Source: Paenibacillus luteus (GTDB lineage: Bacteria; Bacillota; Bacilli; Paenibacillales; Paenibacillaceae). Taken from it: a stretch of 64,000 nt of DNA. The stretch lies in contig NZ_SKCD01000055.1 in NCBI RefSeq assembly GCF_006542765.1, forward strand, positions 1-64,000. Direction: 5' to 3'. Below, piece after piece: positions 17,123 through 26,079 of this stretch (the stretch's first letter is position 1; each line of letters starts with the position of its first letter). Made by a program: the position numbers and the translations under genes. The notes under the pieces were generated by a model, which had not been told where the DNA came from, did not search any database, and saw only the letters and a list, made by a program, of their open reading frames with translations.

Positions 17123-18874
17123 GTGAAAGAAAAGAAGCGTGTTGTCGTAGGTCAACAGACGAAAGTCATACCGGTCCAGTGGGACGCCACGTTTTTCTTC
17201 GAACGTGCGGTTCAGTCGCTCGATCGTTTCCATTATGACAAGGCACTTAAATATTTTCGTCGCGCCGTCGAATACGAGCCGGAAAACCCGGTAAACCATT
17301 GCAATATGGCTGGCATCCTATCGGAAATGGGCAATTACGAGGAATCGAACCGGATCTTGGGATGGATTGTAGATGAGCTTGATCCGACGATGACGGAGTG
17401 CCATTTCTATATGGCGAATAATTTTGCCAACATGGAGCAATATGAAGCGGCTGAGGGCTCGCTGATTCGCTATTTGGAAGAGGATTCGGAAGGGCAGTTT
17501 CTCGATGAGGCAGAGGATATGATGGACCTGCTGCACTATGAGCTGGAGCGTCCTACACGCCTGACCAACATCAAATCGCGCGAAGGCATGGTTGAGCATG
17601 ATTTGGCGAGAACGCTGCTTGAAGAAGGAAAATTTACAGAAGCTGTACGCATATTAGAAAAAATTATTGAGAGTCAGCCTGATTTCTTGGCTGCCCGCAA
17701 CAATTTGGCGCTGGCTTATTACTATATGGGCATGTTTGATAAAGCGATGGATACCATTCACGAGGTGCTTGACCTAGAAGCGGGCAATTTGCATGCCCTT
17801 TGCAATTTAGCTATTTTCTATCAGCACAAAAATGATGAAGAAAGCCTGCGTCCGCTTGTGGATCTGCTGGCAAAGACCGTGCCGTTTCATCAAGAGCATG
17901 TGTTTAAACTGGCAACCACAATGGGCATCTTAGGAGAGCATGGAGCTGCTTACCGTCACTTCACCAGACTGCTGAAGGATTCGGAGCTAACCCAGGACCC
18001 AAGCCTTTTTCATTATGCGGCCGTGGCTGCATGCAACATCGGGCGTTTGCAGGAAGCGGAGCGGCTATGGAAGCAGACGATCAAGCTGGATCCCACATCA
18101 GGTATTCCGCATTATTATATGGAGCAGCTTGAGCTTGTCCGCAGCGGCCAGTACACAGCTTCCATTAGCTATCACTATCATTTGCCGTTTGAGGAGCAAT
18201 TCAAGCTGTGGGAAAAGTCGTCTGACGGTATCCCTGACCACCTCAAGCGTGATCCACTCGTACGCTCGTCGTTTTTCTGGGCACTTCGTCATGGCGATCA
18301 GCATACGAAGCTGCAGGTCATTCAAGCGCTCGGCATGATTGCTGACAGCGAAGTGAAGGACGTCCTGCAGACGTTCCTGCTGGAGCGGGATGAGGATGAT
18401 TATTTGAAGCGTATTGCGATCTTCGTTCTTCGTACGATGGGAGTACAAGAGCCATTACGGATTGTGCTGGAAGGGAAAGAAACGGTTATTGAGCCGAATC
18501 GAGTTCCTTCGAGGCTGCCGGTGTGGGAAGAGAAATGGCAGGAAGTCGTGGAGACAGCTCTTGGCCGGATGAGCAAGCAATATGATTTGGTTCAGCAGCA
18601 TGATTTGATGACCTTGTGGGTGGAGTTTTTGTCACGAGTGTATCCGGACGTTCCAAAGCTGACGAAGCCGGAAGGCTGGGCAGCAGCGTTAGAATATTTG
18701 ACAGCCAAAATGCACAGGCGGGCGATTTCATACCATGAGGTGTCGCTGCGTTACGGGACTTCGATTGCAACCGTAAGCAAAAACGTCAAAGTAATTGACG
18801 AGGTTTGCGGTATTAAAGAGAAGATGAAGTCACTTAGCTCTGTATTTGCGGCACAGGAATTGCAGGACGAATAA
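17123..18874 (+). CDS. tetratricopeptide-repeat protein (YvcD-like position)
   Basis: About 583 residues. The N-terminal half has several TPR units, such as RFHYDKALKYFRRAVEYEPE and FTEAVRILEKIIESQPDFLA. The C-terminal ~60 residues include a helix-turn-helix-like segment (EVSLRYGTSIATVSKNV). No enzymatic motif is visible. B. subtilis has a TPR gene (yvcD) at this place beside trxB. GTG 17123 has GGGAGG ten bases upstream; TTG 17117 is too close and the ATG-like codon at 17057 has no ribosome site. The function is unknown; the domain make-up suggests a scaffold. Confidence 0.8.
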   Translation: MKEKKRVVVGQQTKVIPVQWDATFFFERAVQSLDRFHYDKALKYFRRAVEYEPENPVNHCNMAGILSEMGNYEESNRILGWIVDELDPTMTECHFYMANNFANMEQYEAAEGSLIRYLEEDSEGQFLDEAEDMMDLLHYELERPTRLTNIKSREGMVEHDLARTLLEEGKFTEAVRILEKIIESQPDFLAARNNLALAYYYMGMFDKAMDTIHEVLDLEAGNLHALCNLAIFYQHKNDEESLRPLVDLLAKTVPFHQEHVFKLATTMGILGEHGAAYRHFTRLLKDSELTQDPSLFHYAAVAACNIGRLQEAERLWKQTIKLDPTSGIPHYYMEQLELVRSGQYTASISYHYHLPFEEQFKLWEKSSDGIPDHLKRDPLVRSSFFWALRHGDQHTKLQVIQALGMIADSEVKDVLQTFLLERDEDDYLKRIAIFVLRTMGVQEPLRIVLEGKETVIEPNRVPSRLPVWEEKWQEVVETALGRMSKQYDLVQQHDLMTLWVEFLSRVYPDVPKLTKPEGWAAALEYLTAKMHRRAISYHEVSLRYGTSIATVSKNVKVIDEVCGIKEKMKSLSSVFAAQELQDE

Positions 18875-18894
18875 ACTTTTACGAGGTGAATGTG

Positions 18895-19842
18895 ATGTAC
18901 AAATCCATTATTATCGGAACCGGCCCTGCCGGACTAACAGCAGCAATTTATCTGGCCCGTGCGAACATGAGCCCGCTGATTATTGAAGGACCAGAACCGG
19001 GCGGACAATTGACAACGACTACTGAAGTTGAGAATTTTCCTGGTTTTCCGGAAGGCATTATGGGACCTGAGCTGATGACCAACATGCGCAAGCAAGCCGA
19101 GCGCTTTGGCGCTAAGTTCATTACCGGCTGGGTCAACAGCGTGGATATGTCCGAACGTCCATTCAAGCTCCAAGTGGAGGGTCATGGAGAGTTAGTTGGA
19201 GAGAGCATCATTATCTCTACTGGAGCTTCGGCTCGTTACCTAGGCATTCCCGGAGAGAAAGAAAATGTCGGTCGCGGCGTAAGCACATGCGCGACGTGTG
19301 ACGGCTTCTTCTTCCGCGGCAAGAAGATTATCGTAGTGGGCGGCGGAGATTCGGCGATGGAGGAAGCAAATTTCCTTACGCGTTTCGCAAGCAACGTGGA
19401 GCTAGTTAACAGACGTGATGAGCTTCGCGCTTCCAAAATCATGCAAGACCGTGCTCGCGAGAATGAGAAAATCAGCTGGAGCCTAAACCGTACACCGGTT
19501 GAAGTCGTGGCTGGCGGCATGGGTGTTACAGGCTTGAAGGTTCGCGACAACGTAACGGGCGAAGAGGATGTTATTGAGACGGATGGCGTATTTATCGCGA
19601 TCGGCCACACACCAAATACGAAGTTCCTGGCTGGTCAAATCGATACGGATGAGCATGGCTACATTGTAGTGAAACCAGGCACTTCCGAAACGAATATCCC
19701 TGGCGTATTCGCTTGCGGTGACGTACAAGACAGCAAATACCGCCAAGCGATTACAGCGGCGGGAAGCGGCTGTATGGCGGCGTTGGATTGCGAGAGATAC
19801 CTAGAAGGCGCCATTGTTCATGACTGGAGCCAATCGCTTTAA
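18895..19842 (+). CDS. trxB: thioredoxin-disulfide reductase
   Basis: 315-residue flavoprotein that reduces thioredoxin with NADPH. FAD-binding GTGPAGLTAAIYLARA, redox-active CATCDG, NADPH-binding GGGDSAMEEANFL and the C-terminal GVFACGDVQD motif are all present. ATG 18895 follows GAGGTG; a GTG at 18886 lies inside the ribosome site. Confidence 0.96.
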   Translation: MYKSIIIGTGPAGLTAAIYLARANMSPLIIEGPEPGGQLTTTTEVENFPGFPEGIMGPELMTNMRKQAERFGAKFITGWVNSVDMSERPFKLQVEGHGELVGESIIISTGASARYLGIPGEKENVGRGVSTCATCDGFFFRGKKIIVVGGGDSAMEEANFLTRFASNVELVNRRDELRASKIMQDRARENEKISWSLNRTPVEVVAGGMGVTGLKVRDNVTGEEDVIETDGVFIAIGHTPNTKFLAGQIDTDEHGYIVVKPGTSETNIPGVFACGDVQDSKYRQAITAAGSGCMAALDCERYLEGAIVHDWSQSL

Positions 19843-19875
19843 TCGTTTGCTTAGGCAGCATAAGATACAGAAGGG

Positions 19876-19917
19876 GGCTATACCTGCAGAGCGATATGCT
19901 TGACGGTATAGCCTTTT
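19876..19917 (+). terminator. terminator of trxB
   Basis: Arms GGCTATACC / GGTATAGCC followed by TTTT. Confidence 0.8.
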
Positions 19918-20026
19918 CAATAGCCAAGAGCCGCACATTTGCCCGAATTGCGCTATCTTGACCAGAGGGTTAAGGTCGCTTATAGTGTTACAGAGAAGAT
20001 TAACATATTGATGAGGTGGACTAGTG

Positions 20027-20977
20027 ATGTCTGAAAAGATTTACGTTGGAGTCGATGTCGGCGGGACTGCTATTAAGGTAGGCATTTGCAATGCGGAGGG
20101 ACAATTGCTCCATACGTATGAAGGGCCGACGGAAGCGAGTAAAGGAACGGACACTATCCTTCAAAATATTGCAAAATATGCACAGCAGATCGTAATCGAA
20201 TCTGATTTTGATTGGGAAAACGTTGATGGAGTTGGCGTTGGTATAGCCGGTTTCCTTGACATTCCGAACGGCATTGTCAAATTTGCGCCAAACCTGAAGA
20301 TTGAAAACGTCCATTTGAAGGATTATTTGGAGCAAGAGCTGAATAAAACAGTAAAAGTAAATAATGATGCGAATGTTGCTGCACTCGGTGAAGCATGGGG
20401 CGGAGCAGGCAAAGGCATTGACCATTGCGTATGCTACACACTCGGCACAGGCGTAGGCGGCGGCATTATTATAGAAGGTAAGATTGTAGAGGGTTACATG
20501 GGTATGGCAGGCGAGCTTGGCCATATGGCTATTGTGCCTGATCTGGAAGCTATTCAGTGCGGATGTGGCAAAATAGGCTGCTTGGAGACCGTGTCCTCGG
20601 CTACGGGTATTATTCGCATGGCGAATGATGCAGTTGAGCGCGGCGATCGTACATCACTTGCGCAAGTGGAGAATATTATGGCTAAAGATGTTCTGGATGC
20701 GGCAAAAGCAGGCGATGAAGTCGCGACACGCATCGTGAATCGCGCAGCTTATTATTTGGGCAGATCGATGGCGATGATCGCAATTGTATTGAATCCACAA
20801 TATTTCATCATTGGTGGCGGCGTGTCCAAAGCAGGCGATTTCCTATTTGACCAAATTCGCGAAGTATTCGAGAAGTACACCCAGGACCAAGCGAAGGAAA
20901 ACGTGAAAATCGTTGCAGCAACGCTTGGCAACAATGCTGGCGTTGTTGGCGCAGCTGGTCTCATTCTAAGAGGATAG
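20027..20977 (+). CDS. glcK: glucokinase, ROK family
   Basis: 316 residues. The ATP-phosphate motif VGVDVGGTAIKVGI, substrate region KVNNDANVAALGEAWGGAG, LGTGVGGGIIIEG and the ROK zinc motif CGCGKIGCLETVSS are present. It phosphorylates glucose that enters without the PTS. ATG 20027 is favoured over GTG 20024 by spacing from GAGGTGG. Confidence 0.92.
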   Translation: MSEKIYVGVDVGGTAIKVGICNAEGQLLHTYEGPTEASKGTDTILQNIAKYAQQIVIESDFDWENVDGVGVGIAGFLDIPNGIVKFAPNLKIENVHLKDYLEQELNKTVKVNNDANVAALGEAWGGAGKGIDHCVCYTLGTGVGGGIIIEGKIVEGYMGMAGELGHMAIVPDLEAIQCGCGKIGCLETVSSATGIIRMANDAVERGDRTSLAQVENIMAKDVLDAAKAGDEVATRIVNRAAYYLGRSMAMIAIVLNPQYFIIGGGVSKAGDFLFDQIREVFEKYTQDQAKENVKIVAATLGNNAGVVGAAGLILRG

Positions 20978-20984
20978 TTTAAGA

Positions 20985-21062
20985 GGCTATTAATACGAAG
21001 CAGGTTTGCTTACGCAAACCTAAGCGTATCCTTACGAAGTAGGTTTGCGAATGCAAACCTTG
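20985..21062. repeat. tandem double hairpin between glcK and rapZ
   Basis: Two direct repeats of about 35 bases (TACGAAGCAGGTTTGC... and TACGAAGTAGGTTTGC...). Each contains AGGTTTGC paired with GCAAACCT around four bases. There is no T run. Confidence 0.7.
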
Positions 21063-21076
21063 TAGGAGGTTTATTC

Positions 21077-21964
21077 ATGGAAACGGCGGCAACAGTAGCG
21101 AAGCTTGTCATTATTACCGGGATGTCTGGCGCAGGCAAGACGATTGCTGTCCAAAGCCTGGAGGATCTCGGTTTTTTCTGCGTAGACAATTTACCACCCG
21201 TTCTTATTCCTAAATTTGCGGAGCTGATCGAGCAATCGAACGGTAAAATTGGAAATGTGGCGCTCGTGATAGATTTGCGCGGTCGTGAGTTTTTTACAGC
21301 ATTGTCCGAGTCGCTTGCCTATATCAAGGAGCATTATACGCTCAGCTGTGAGATTCTATTTTTGGATGCCACGGATGCCGTGCTTGTTCAGCGTTACAAA
21401 GAGAGTCGGCGCCGACATCCGCTAGCACCTGAGGGCATGCCCCTCGAGGGAATAAAAAATGAGCGCCGACTGCTTGAGGATCTGAAAGGCTGGGCCTCGC
21501 AGGTTATTGATACGAGCATTTTGAAGCCGGCACATTTGAAGGAACGGATTATTTCCCATTTTACGAATCTTGAGCAAAACAGTCTATCGATCAACGTAAC
21601 TTCCTTCGGCTTTAAATACGGCATTCCGATTGATGCTGACCTCATCTATGACGTCCGCTTTTTGCCCAATCCGCACTATGTCGAGCATTTGCGCCCGAAT
21701 ACCGGTCAAACCCCCGAAGTGTACGAATACGTCATGAAATGGCCTGAAACACAGCAGTTTTTAACCAAGCTGCTAGACATGCTCCAATTCCTTATTCCGC
21801 TTTACCGCAAGGAAGGGAAAAGTCAGGTTGTAATCGGCATCGGTTGTACGGGCGGAAAGCATCGATCCGTTGCTATATCCGAATATCTGGGACGCATGCT
21901 CGGCAGCAGTGATACGGAGCGAGTGCGTGTCACCCATCGCGATGCCGAACGTGACAAGCATTGA
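21077..21964 (+). CDS. rapZ: RapZ/YvcJ-family nucleotide-binding protein
   Basis: 295 residues. P-loop GMSGAGKT near the N-terminus and the conserved C-terminal IGCTGGKHRSVAISEYL define the family. Gram-negative RapZ is an RNase adapter; YvcJ of B. subtilis hydrolyses nucleotides and affects competence. First gene of the conserved rapZ-yvcK-whiA-HPr cluster with only short gaps. Confidence 0.93.
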   Translation: METAATVAKLVIITGMSGAGKTIAVQSLEDLGFFCVDNLPPVLIPKFAELIEQSNGKIGNVALVIDLRGREFFTALSESLAYIKEHYTLSCEILFLDATDAVLVQRYKESRRRHPLAPEGMPLEGIKNERRLLEDLKGWASQVIDTSILKPAHLKERIISHFTNLEQNSLSINVTSFGFKYGIPIDADLIYDVRFLPNPHYVEHLRPNTGQTPEVYEYVMKWPETQQFLTKLLDMLQFLIPLYRKEGKSQVVIGIGCTGGKHRSVAISEYLGRMLGSSDTERVRVTHRDAERDKH

Positions 21965-21976
21965 CGGGGTGAGAGA

Positions 21977-22963
21977 ATGCAGAGTAGACATAAGATACTG
22001 AGACGTCCGAAGATCGTCGTCATTGGCGGCGGTACCGGACTCTCGGTCATGCTTCGGGGGCTTAAGGAAAAGCCGCTTGATATTACGGCGATCGTTACGG
22101 TTGCTGATGACGGCGGCAGCTCCGGTATTTTGCGAAATGAGCTGCAGATACCGCCACCAGGCGATATTCGCAACGTGCTCATGGCCTTAGCCGATGCGGA
22201 GCCCTTGCTTACCGAGGTGCTGCAATACCGATTTAAGACAGTGCCAGGCCTTGCCGGACATAGTCTTGGCAATCTCATGCTCGCCGCGATGACGGATATT
22301 TCCGGTGATTTTGTTACCGGCATACGCGAGCTTAGCCGTGTTCTAGCCGTACGAGGGCGAGTGCTTCCAGCAGCAGGGCAGGCCATTGTTCTAAAAGCGG
22401 AAATGGAAGACGGTTCGTTTGTTACAGGCGAATCGATGATTCCGAAAGCAGGAAAGATTATTAAGCGAGTGTTTCTCGAACCTGCTGACGTGGAGCCGCT
22501 TCAAGAGGCGGTTGAGGCGATCGAGCAAGCAGATGCAATTCTGATCGGACCTGGCAGCTTGTATACGAGCATTATTCCTAATTTGCTTGTTCCCAAGCTA
22601 GCCAATGCCATCGTGGAATCGGAAGCGGTAAAGCTATTCGTTTGTAACGTCATGACACAACCAGGCGAAACCGATAATTATTCGGTTGGCGACCATCTGG
22701 ATGCGATTCACGCTCATATCGGGCATCATCTGTTTGACTATGTTATCGTTAATGATGGGGAGATTCCGCCCCAAATCGAGAGTAAATACGCAGAACTTGG
22801 CGCAAAAGCGGTCCATTTGGACCTAGATGCCGTCACCCAGAAGGGTTATGAAGTCATTGCGGACCGACTTGTATTATTTCGTACGTTTCTTCGGCATGAC
22901 GCCGAACGGTTAAGCCATCATATTTATAAATTAGTTGAGAACTGGATGTTACGAAAGAGGTGA
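21977..22963 (+). CDS. yvcK: YvcK/GlmR-type UDP-sugar-binding protein
   Basis: 328 residues of the CofD-like family. VVIGGGTGLSVMLRGLKE and VADDGGSSGILR are the signature; NVMTQPGETDNYSVGDHL is also typical. In B. subtilis the protein binds UDP-GlcNAc, stimulates GlmS and is required for growth on gluconeogenic carbon sources. It starts 12 bases after rapZ. Confidence 0.93.
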   Translation: MQSRHKILRRPKIVVIGGGTGLSVMLRGLKEKPLDITAIVTVADDGGSSGILRNELQIPPPGDIRNVLMALADAEPLLTEVLQYRFKTVPGLAGHSLGNLMLAAMTDISGDFVTGIRELSRVLAVRGRVLPAAGQAIVLKAEMEDGSFVTGESMIPKAGKIIKRVFLEPADVEPLQEAVEAIEQADAILIGPGSLYTSIIPNLLVPKLANAIVESEAVKLFVCNVMTQPGETDNYSVGDHLDAIHAHIGHHLFDYVIVNDGEIPPQIESKYAELGAKAVHLDLDAVTQKGYEVIADRLVLFRTFLRHDAERLSHHIYKLVENWMLRKR

Positions 22964-22969
22964 TACATC

Positions 22970-23899
22970 ATGTCGTTTGCGGCACAAACAAAAAAAGAGC
23001 TGACTTTAATTGAAGCGGACAGTTGCTGTGAGGTCGCGGAATTATCTGCGCTCATACGAATGAATGGTTCGGTCAGCGTATCCAGCCGCAAAGTCGTTTT
23101 GGACATCTCAACGGAAAATGCTGCCATAGCCAGAAGGATTTATTCCCTGCTCAAAAAGCATTATGAGGTGCATGTCGAGCTGCTCGTCCGCAAAAAGATG
23201 AGGCTCAAAAAAAATAATGTGTATATCGTGCGTATTCCTGCCGGCGTTCAGGAAATACTGAGTGAACTTAAGATTGTTTCCGAGGGCTTTATGTTCAATC
23301 TTGGCATCGATAAAGAAATCATCCGCAAGCCATGCTGCAAACGGTCTTATTTGCGTGGAGCATTCCTTGCAGGCGGATCTGTTAATAATCCAGAAGGCTC
23401 CTCTTATCATCTTGAGATCTCGTCGATGTACCAGGAGCATTGCGAATCGTTAGTTGATCTTGCCAATAAATTCGATCTTAATGCCAGATGTATTGAACGA
23501 AAAAAAGGTTTTATCTTCTATATCAAAGAGGGCGAGAAAATTATCGAGCTCCTTAACATTATTGGCGCGCATCAAGCCTTGTTCAAATTTGAGGATGTCC
23601 GAATCATGCGTGATATGCGCAATTCGGTTAATCGCATAGTCAATTGCGAGACGGCGAACCTGAATAAGACGATCGGGGCGGCATTTCGGCAAATTGAGAA
23701 CATTAAGCTGCTGCAGCGTGAGGTTGGACTGGATAGCTTGCCTGATAAGCTTAAGGAAGTTGCAGAAATTCGATTGCAGCATCCCGATATGAATTTGACA
23801 GAAGTCGGCGAAATGCTCAAGGGAAAGGTCAGCAAATCGGGTGTAAACCACCGTTTGCGCAAAATCGACGAACTTGCGGAAAAAATCCGCGGCGTCTGA
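22970..23899 (+). CDS. whiA: WhiA DNA-binding protein
   Basis: 309 residues: N-terminal LAGLIDADG-derived fold (YLRGAFLAGGSVNNPEGSSYH) and a C-terminal helix-turn-helix (HPDMNLTEVGEMLKGKVSKS). WhiA controls sporulation in actinomycetes and affects cell division in Bacillus. Six bases after yvcK. Confidence 0.94.
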   Translation: MSFAAQTKKELTLIEADSCCEVAELSALIRMNGSVSVSSRKVVLDISTENAAIARRIYSLLKKHYEVHVELLVRKKMRLKKNNVYIVRIPAGVQEILSELKIVSEGFMFNLGIDKEIIRKPCCKRSYLRGAFLAGGSVNNPEGSSYHLEISSMYQEHCESLVDLANKFDLNARCIERKKGFIFYIKEGEKIIELLNIIGAHQALFKFEDVRIMRDMRNSVNRIVNCETANLNKTIGAAFRQIENIKLLQREVGLDSLPDKLKEVAEIRLQHPDMNLTEVGEMLKGKVSKSGVNHRLRKIDELAEKIRGV

Positions 23900-23921
23900 G
23901 CTTTTTTCCTAGTGCATCAGC

Positions 23922-23938
23922 TGGTATAATGATATAAT
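23922..23938 (+). promoter_or_regulatory. extended -10 promoter before the HPr gene
   Basis: TGGTATAAT followed by a second TATAAT. A ~165-base leader follows; AAAGATAAG at 23960 pairs with CTTATCTTT near 24000. HPr can thus be transcribed apart from whiA. Confidence 0.5.
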
Positions 23939-24106
23939 AATTCAAAATGACTTTATTTAAAAAGATAAGAATGCAAAGCATCAACGCAGACGCTCACTTA
24001 TCTTTGACCGGGAAACGAGCTTTTGCAGCCAGAAGACGGTTAACAGAACCGTTAACGTTTGTGCCGCATGCTAATGATTGAGTAAAATATAGGGGGTATG
24101 GTTTCC

Positions 24107-24376
24107 ATGACAAGGCTTCCGGTTGTTGTTCGTCTTAAGACGGGACTTCATGCAAGACCTGCAGCATTATTCGTACAAGAAGCGAACAAATTTTCCTCCG
24201 AAGTATTTGTAGAGAAAGACGACAAAAAAGTGAACGCAAAATCCATCATGGGTATTATGAGCTTGGCGATCAGCTCAGGCACTGAAGTATCCATTAGTGC
24301 AGAGGGTTCGGACGCAGAACAGGCTGTAAACGCTTTAGTCGCTTTAGTAAGCAAAGAAGAGCTGGAGAACCAATAA
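24107..24376 (+). CDS. ptsH: HPr phosphocarrier protein (in the crh locus)
   Basis: 89 residues. With ATG 24107 as start, the active-site His falls exactly at position 15 (TGLHARPAA) and the regulatory Ser at position 46 (VNAKSIMG). Both PTS phosphorylation and HprK regulation are therefore possible. In B. subtilis this position after whiA is held by crh, in which His15 is replaced by Gln. ATG 24098 is rejected because it abuts AGGGGG. A canonical ptsH-ptsI operon may exist elsewhere; none is seen here. Confidence 0.9.
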   Translation: MTRLPVVVRLKTGLHARPAALFVQEANKFSSEVFVEKDDKKVNAKSIMGIMSLAISSGTEVSISAEGSDAEQAVNALVALVSKEELENQ

Positions 24377-24394
24377 TTCATTCGCAATTAAACA

Positions 24395-24436
24395 AAAGCC
24401 GTCCAAGGTCCTAGAGACCTAGGGTGGCTTTTTTTA
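24395..24436 (+). terminator. terminator of the whiA-HPr unit
   Basis: AAAGCC...GGTC / GACC...GGCTTT hairpin with a following T run. Confidence 0.8.
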
Positions 24437-24831
24437 ATTTTATTGGCTGCTGTTGTAGGACTTTGGGTGAAAGGCAAGTTGTAAGTAGTACAGTCGGTGG
24501 TACTCTAATTTGGGGGTATATTGGGTCCCTGCTTGCTTAGGCTGACAGTTGGTATGACCAATAAACTTTCAGATGACTAATAATCATTCAGAGGTAAAAC
24601 ATCACGAACATTGACCCATACTATTGTAAATGAAATACTACATCTATAATTACCATTGTGAATCAATGATTGTGTACAACATAATTAGCATCGCACACAC
24701 AACCTGAAATGTTTTTTCTATATAACACATCAAGCAACGTAAATAGCAAAGTTTTGATATCATCACATCCATTGCTACATACAACGCTCACTTAGCATCA
24801 GAGATGATTATTCAAATGTACCGCAAAAAGC
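24437..24831. other. gene-free A+T-rich stretch
   Basis: About 395 bases with no plausible reading frame, RNA gene or clear repeat between the HPr and clpP terminators. I see nothing recognisable in it. Confidence 0.6.
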
Positions 24832-24880
24832 AAAAACAGGGCATTCCCTTGGTCTATAAAGACCTTGGAAATGCCCCGTT
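24832..24880 (-). terminator. terminator of clpP
   Basis: Read on the minus strand: GGGGCATTTCCAAGGTC pairs with GACCAAGGGAATGCCC and is followed by TGTTTTTGC. Confidence 0.88.
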
Positions 24881-24894
24881 TCGTGTGTGGCTGG

Positions 24895-25479
24895 TTAAGC
24901 AAGCTTCTCGATTACTTTATCGACCAAGCCGTATTCTTTGGCTTCGGCCGCGCTCATGAAGTAATCGCGGTCCGTGTCCTTCTCGATGCGCTCAAGCGAT
25001 TGTCCGCTGCGCTCCGCAAGGATGCCGTTTAGTTTGTCGCGCATGCCGATGATGCGTTTCGCGCGGATAGCAATATCGCTCGCCTGTCCTTCTGCTCCGC
25101 CAAGCGGCTGGTGGATCATGACTTCGCTGTTCGGAAGCGCGTAGCGTTTGCCGATCGCGCCTGCCGTAAGCAGGAAAGCACCCATGGAAGCTGCCATGCC
25201 GACACAGATGGTGGAAACATCCGGTTTAATGTATTGCATCGTATCATAAATAGCCATGCCTGCCGTAATCGAACCGCCTGGGCTGTTAATATAAAGAGAA
25301 ATGTCTTTCTCTGGGTCGTCTGCGGCCAGGAATAGCAATTGAGCGATGATGGAGTTGGCCACCACGTCGTTTACACCGGAACCTAGAAAAATAATGCGGT
25401 CTTTCAACAGGCGAGAGTAAATGTCATACGCACGCTCACCCCGATTGTTTTGCTCAATAACCATAGGAACGAAATTCAT
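24895..25479 (-). CDS. clpP: ATP-dependent Clp protease proteolytic subunit
   Basis: 194 residues. Catalytic Ser in CVGMAASMGAFLL, His in EVMIHQPLGGAEGQ and Asp in KDTDRDYFMSA. It forms the tetradecameric chamber used with ClpC/ClpX/ClpE. ATG 25479 gives the usual N-terminus MNFVPMVIEQ; GAGGAGGGGG lies 12 bases upstream, and a TTG six bases earlier is an alternative. I saw no clear CtsR heptad operator upstream, but did not search exhaustively. Confidence 0.95.
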   Translation of the reverse strand: MNFVPMVIEQNNRGERAYDIYSRLLKDRIIFLGSGVNDVVANSIIAQLLFLAADDPEKDISLYINSPGGSITAGMAIYDTMQYIKPDVSTICVGMAASMGAFLLTAGAIGKRYALPNSEVMIHQPLGGAEGQASDIAIRAKRIIGMRDKLNGILAERSGQSLERIEKDTDRDYFMSAAEAKEYGLVDKVIEKLA

Positions 25480-25590
25480 ATCCAACGTAAGCCCCCTCCT
25501 CAATAAAACAATGAATGGTTAAATCGTATTCTCATAATAACGGATGAAAAAGCAAAAGTCAAAGATAGTCAAACAAGTCTTTTTTGGAAC

Positions 25591-25622
25591 AAAAAAACCG
25601 TTCCAATGAATAGGAACGGTTC
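25591..25622 (-). terminator. terminator of tRNA-Arg
   Basis: On the minus strand AACCGTTCC / GGAACGGTT hairpin followed by a run of T, directly downstream of tRNA-Arg. Confidence 0.85.
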
Positions 25623-25671
25623 TTAAGTATCAATATAGGAGTTGCAAGCCGAGTCGGCTGAAAGTTTGTTG

Positions 25672-25746
25672 TGGCGCGCCCGCAAGGAATCGAACCTAGA
25701 TCTCAGCCTTCGGAGGGCTGCGTCATATCCATTGGACCACGGGCGC
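25672..25746 (-). tRNA. tRNA-Arg (CCG)
   Basis: Minus-strand cloverleaf: acceptor GCGCCCG pairs with CGGGCGC, discriminator G, encoded CCA; anticodon stem CAGCC/GGCTG around CTCCGAA gives CCG. The T stem has one mismatch. Confidence 0.93.
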
Positions 25747-25957
25747 AAAGTGTATAAGGTGTAGGTCAACAAGCTGAGAAGGCTAATGTTTCTGCGGACA
25801 TTTATAGGAATGGTTTAATGATAAGTCAGTACCTTCCGCCATTTGAAAATAGTCGCAAAAATTATTATATGATAATTAAGTTTCTAAAGCAAGGGGAGTT
25901 GTAAAATTAAATTTGTGAAAAATGTGACCGTAATCGTTTTCACGGGCAAAACGGCTC

Positions 25958-25986
25958 TTGCTTCCTGCGCTTATTTCCGATAAAAT
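25958..25986 (+). promoter_or_regulatory. predicted cggR-gap operon promoter
   Basis: TTGCTT, 17-base spacer, TAAAAT, immediately upstream of the CggR operator and 94 bases before cggR. Confidence 0.65.
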
Positions 25987-25991
25987 AAAGG

Positions 25992-26027
25992 TGGGACTTG
26001 AAATGATACCGCGGGACATTATCAGTC
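25992..26027 (+). promoter_or_regulatory. CggR operator
   Basis: TGGGAC-N6-TGAT-N4-CGGGAC-N6-AGTC reproduces the element order and spacing of the B. subtilis operator (CGGGAC-N6-TGTC-N4-CGGGAC-N6-TGTC), with three differences. It lies between promoter and gene as in B. subtilis, consistent with autoregulation by CggR and relief by fructose-1,6-bisphosphate. Confidence 0.8.
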
Positions 26028-26079
26028 CAGTGTAGGTTGAACCGAATACGCTATAGGCCGATGGAGTGAAGGATGAGAG

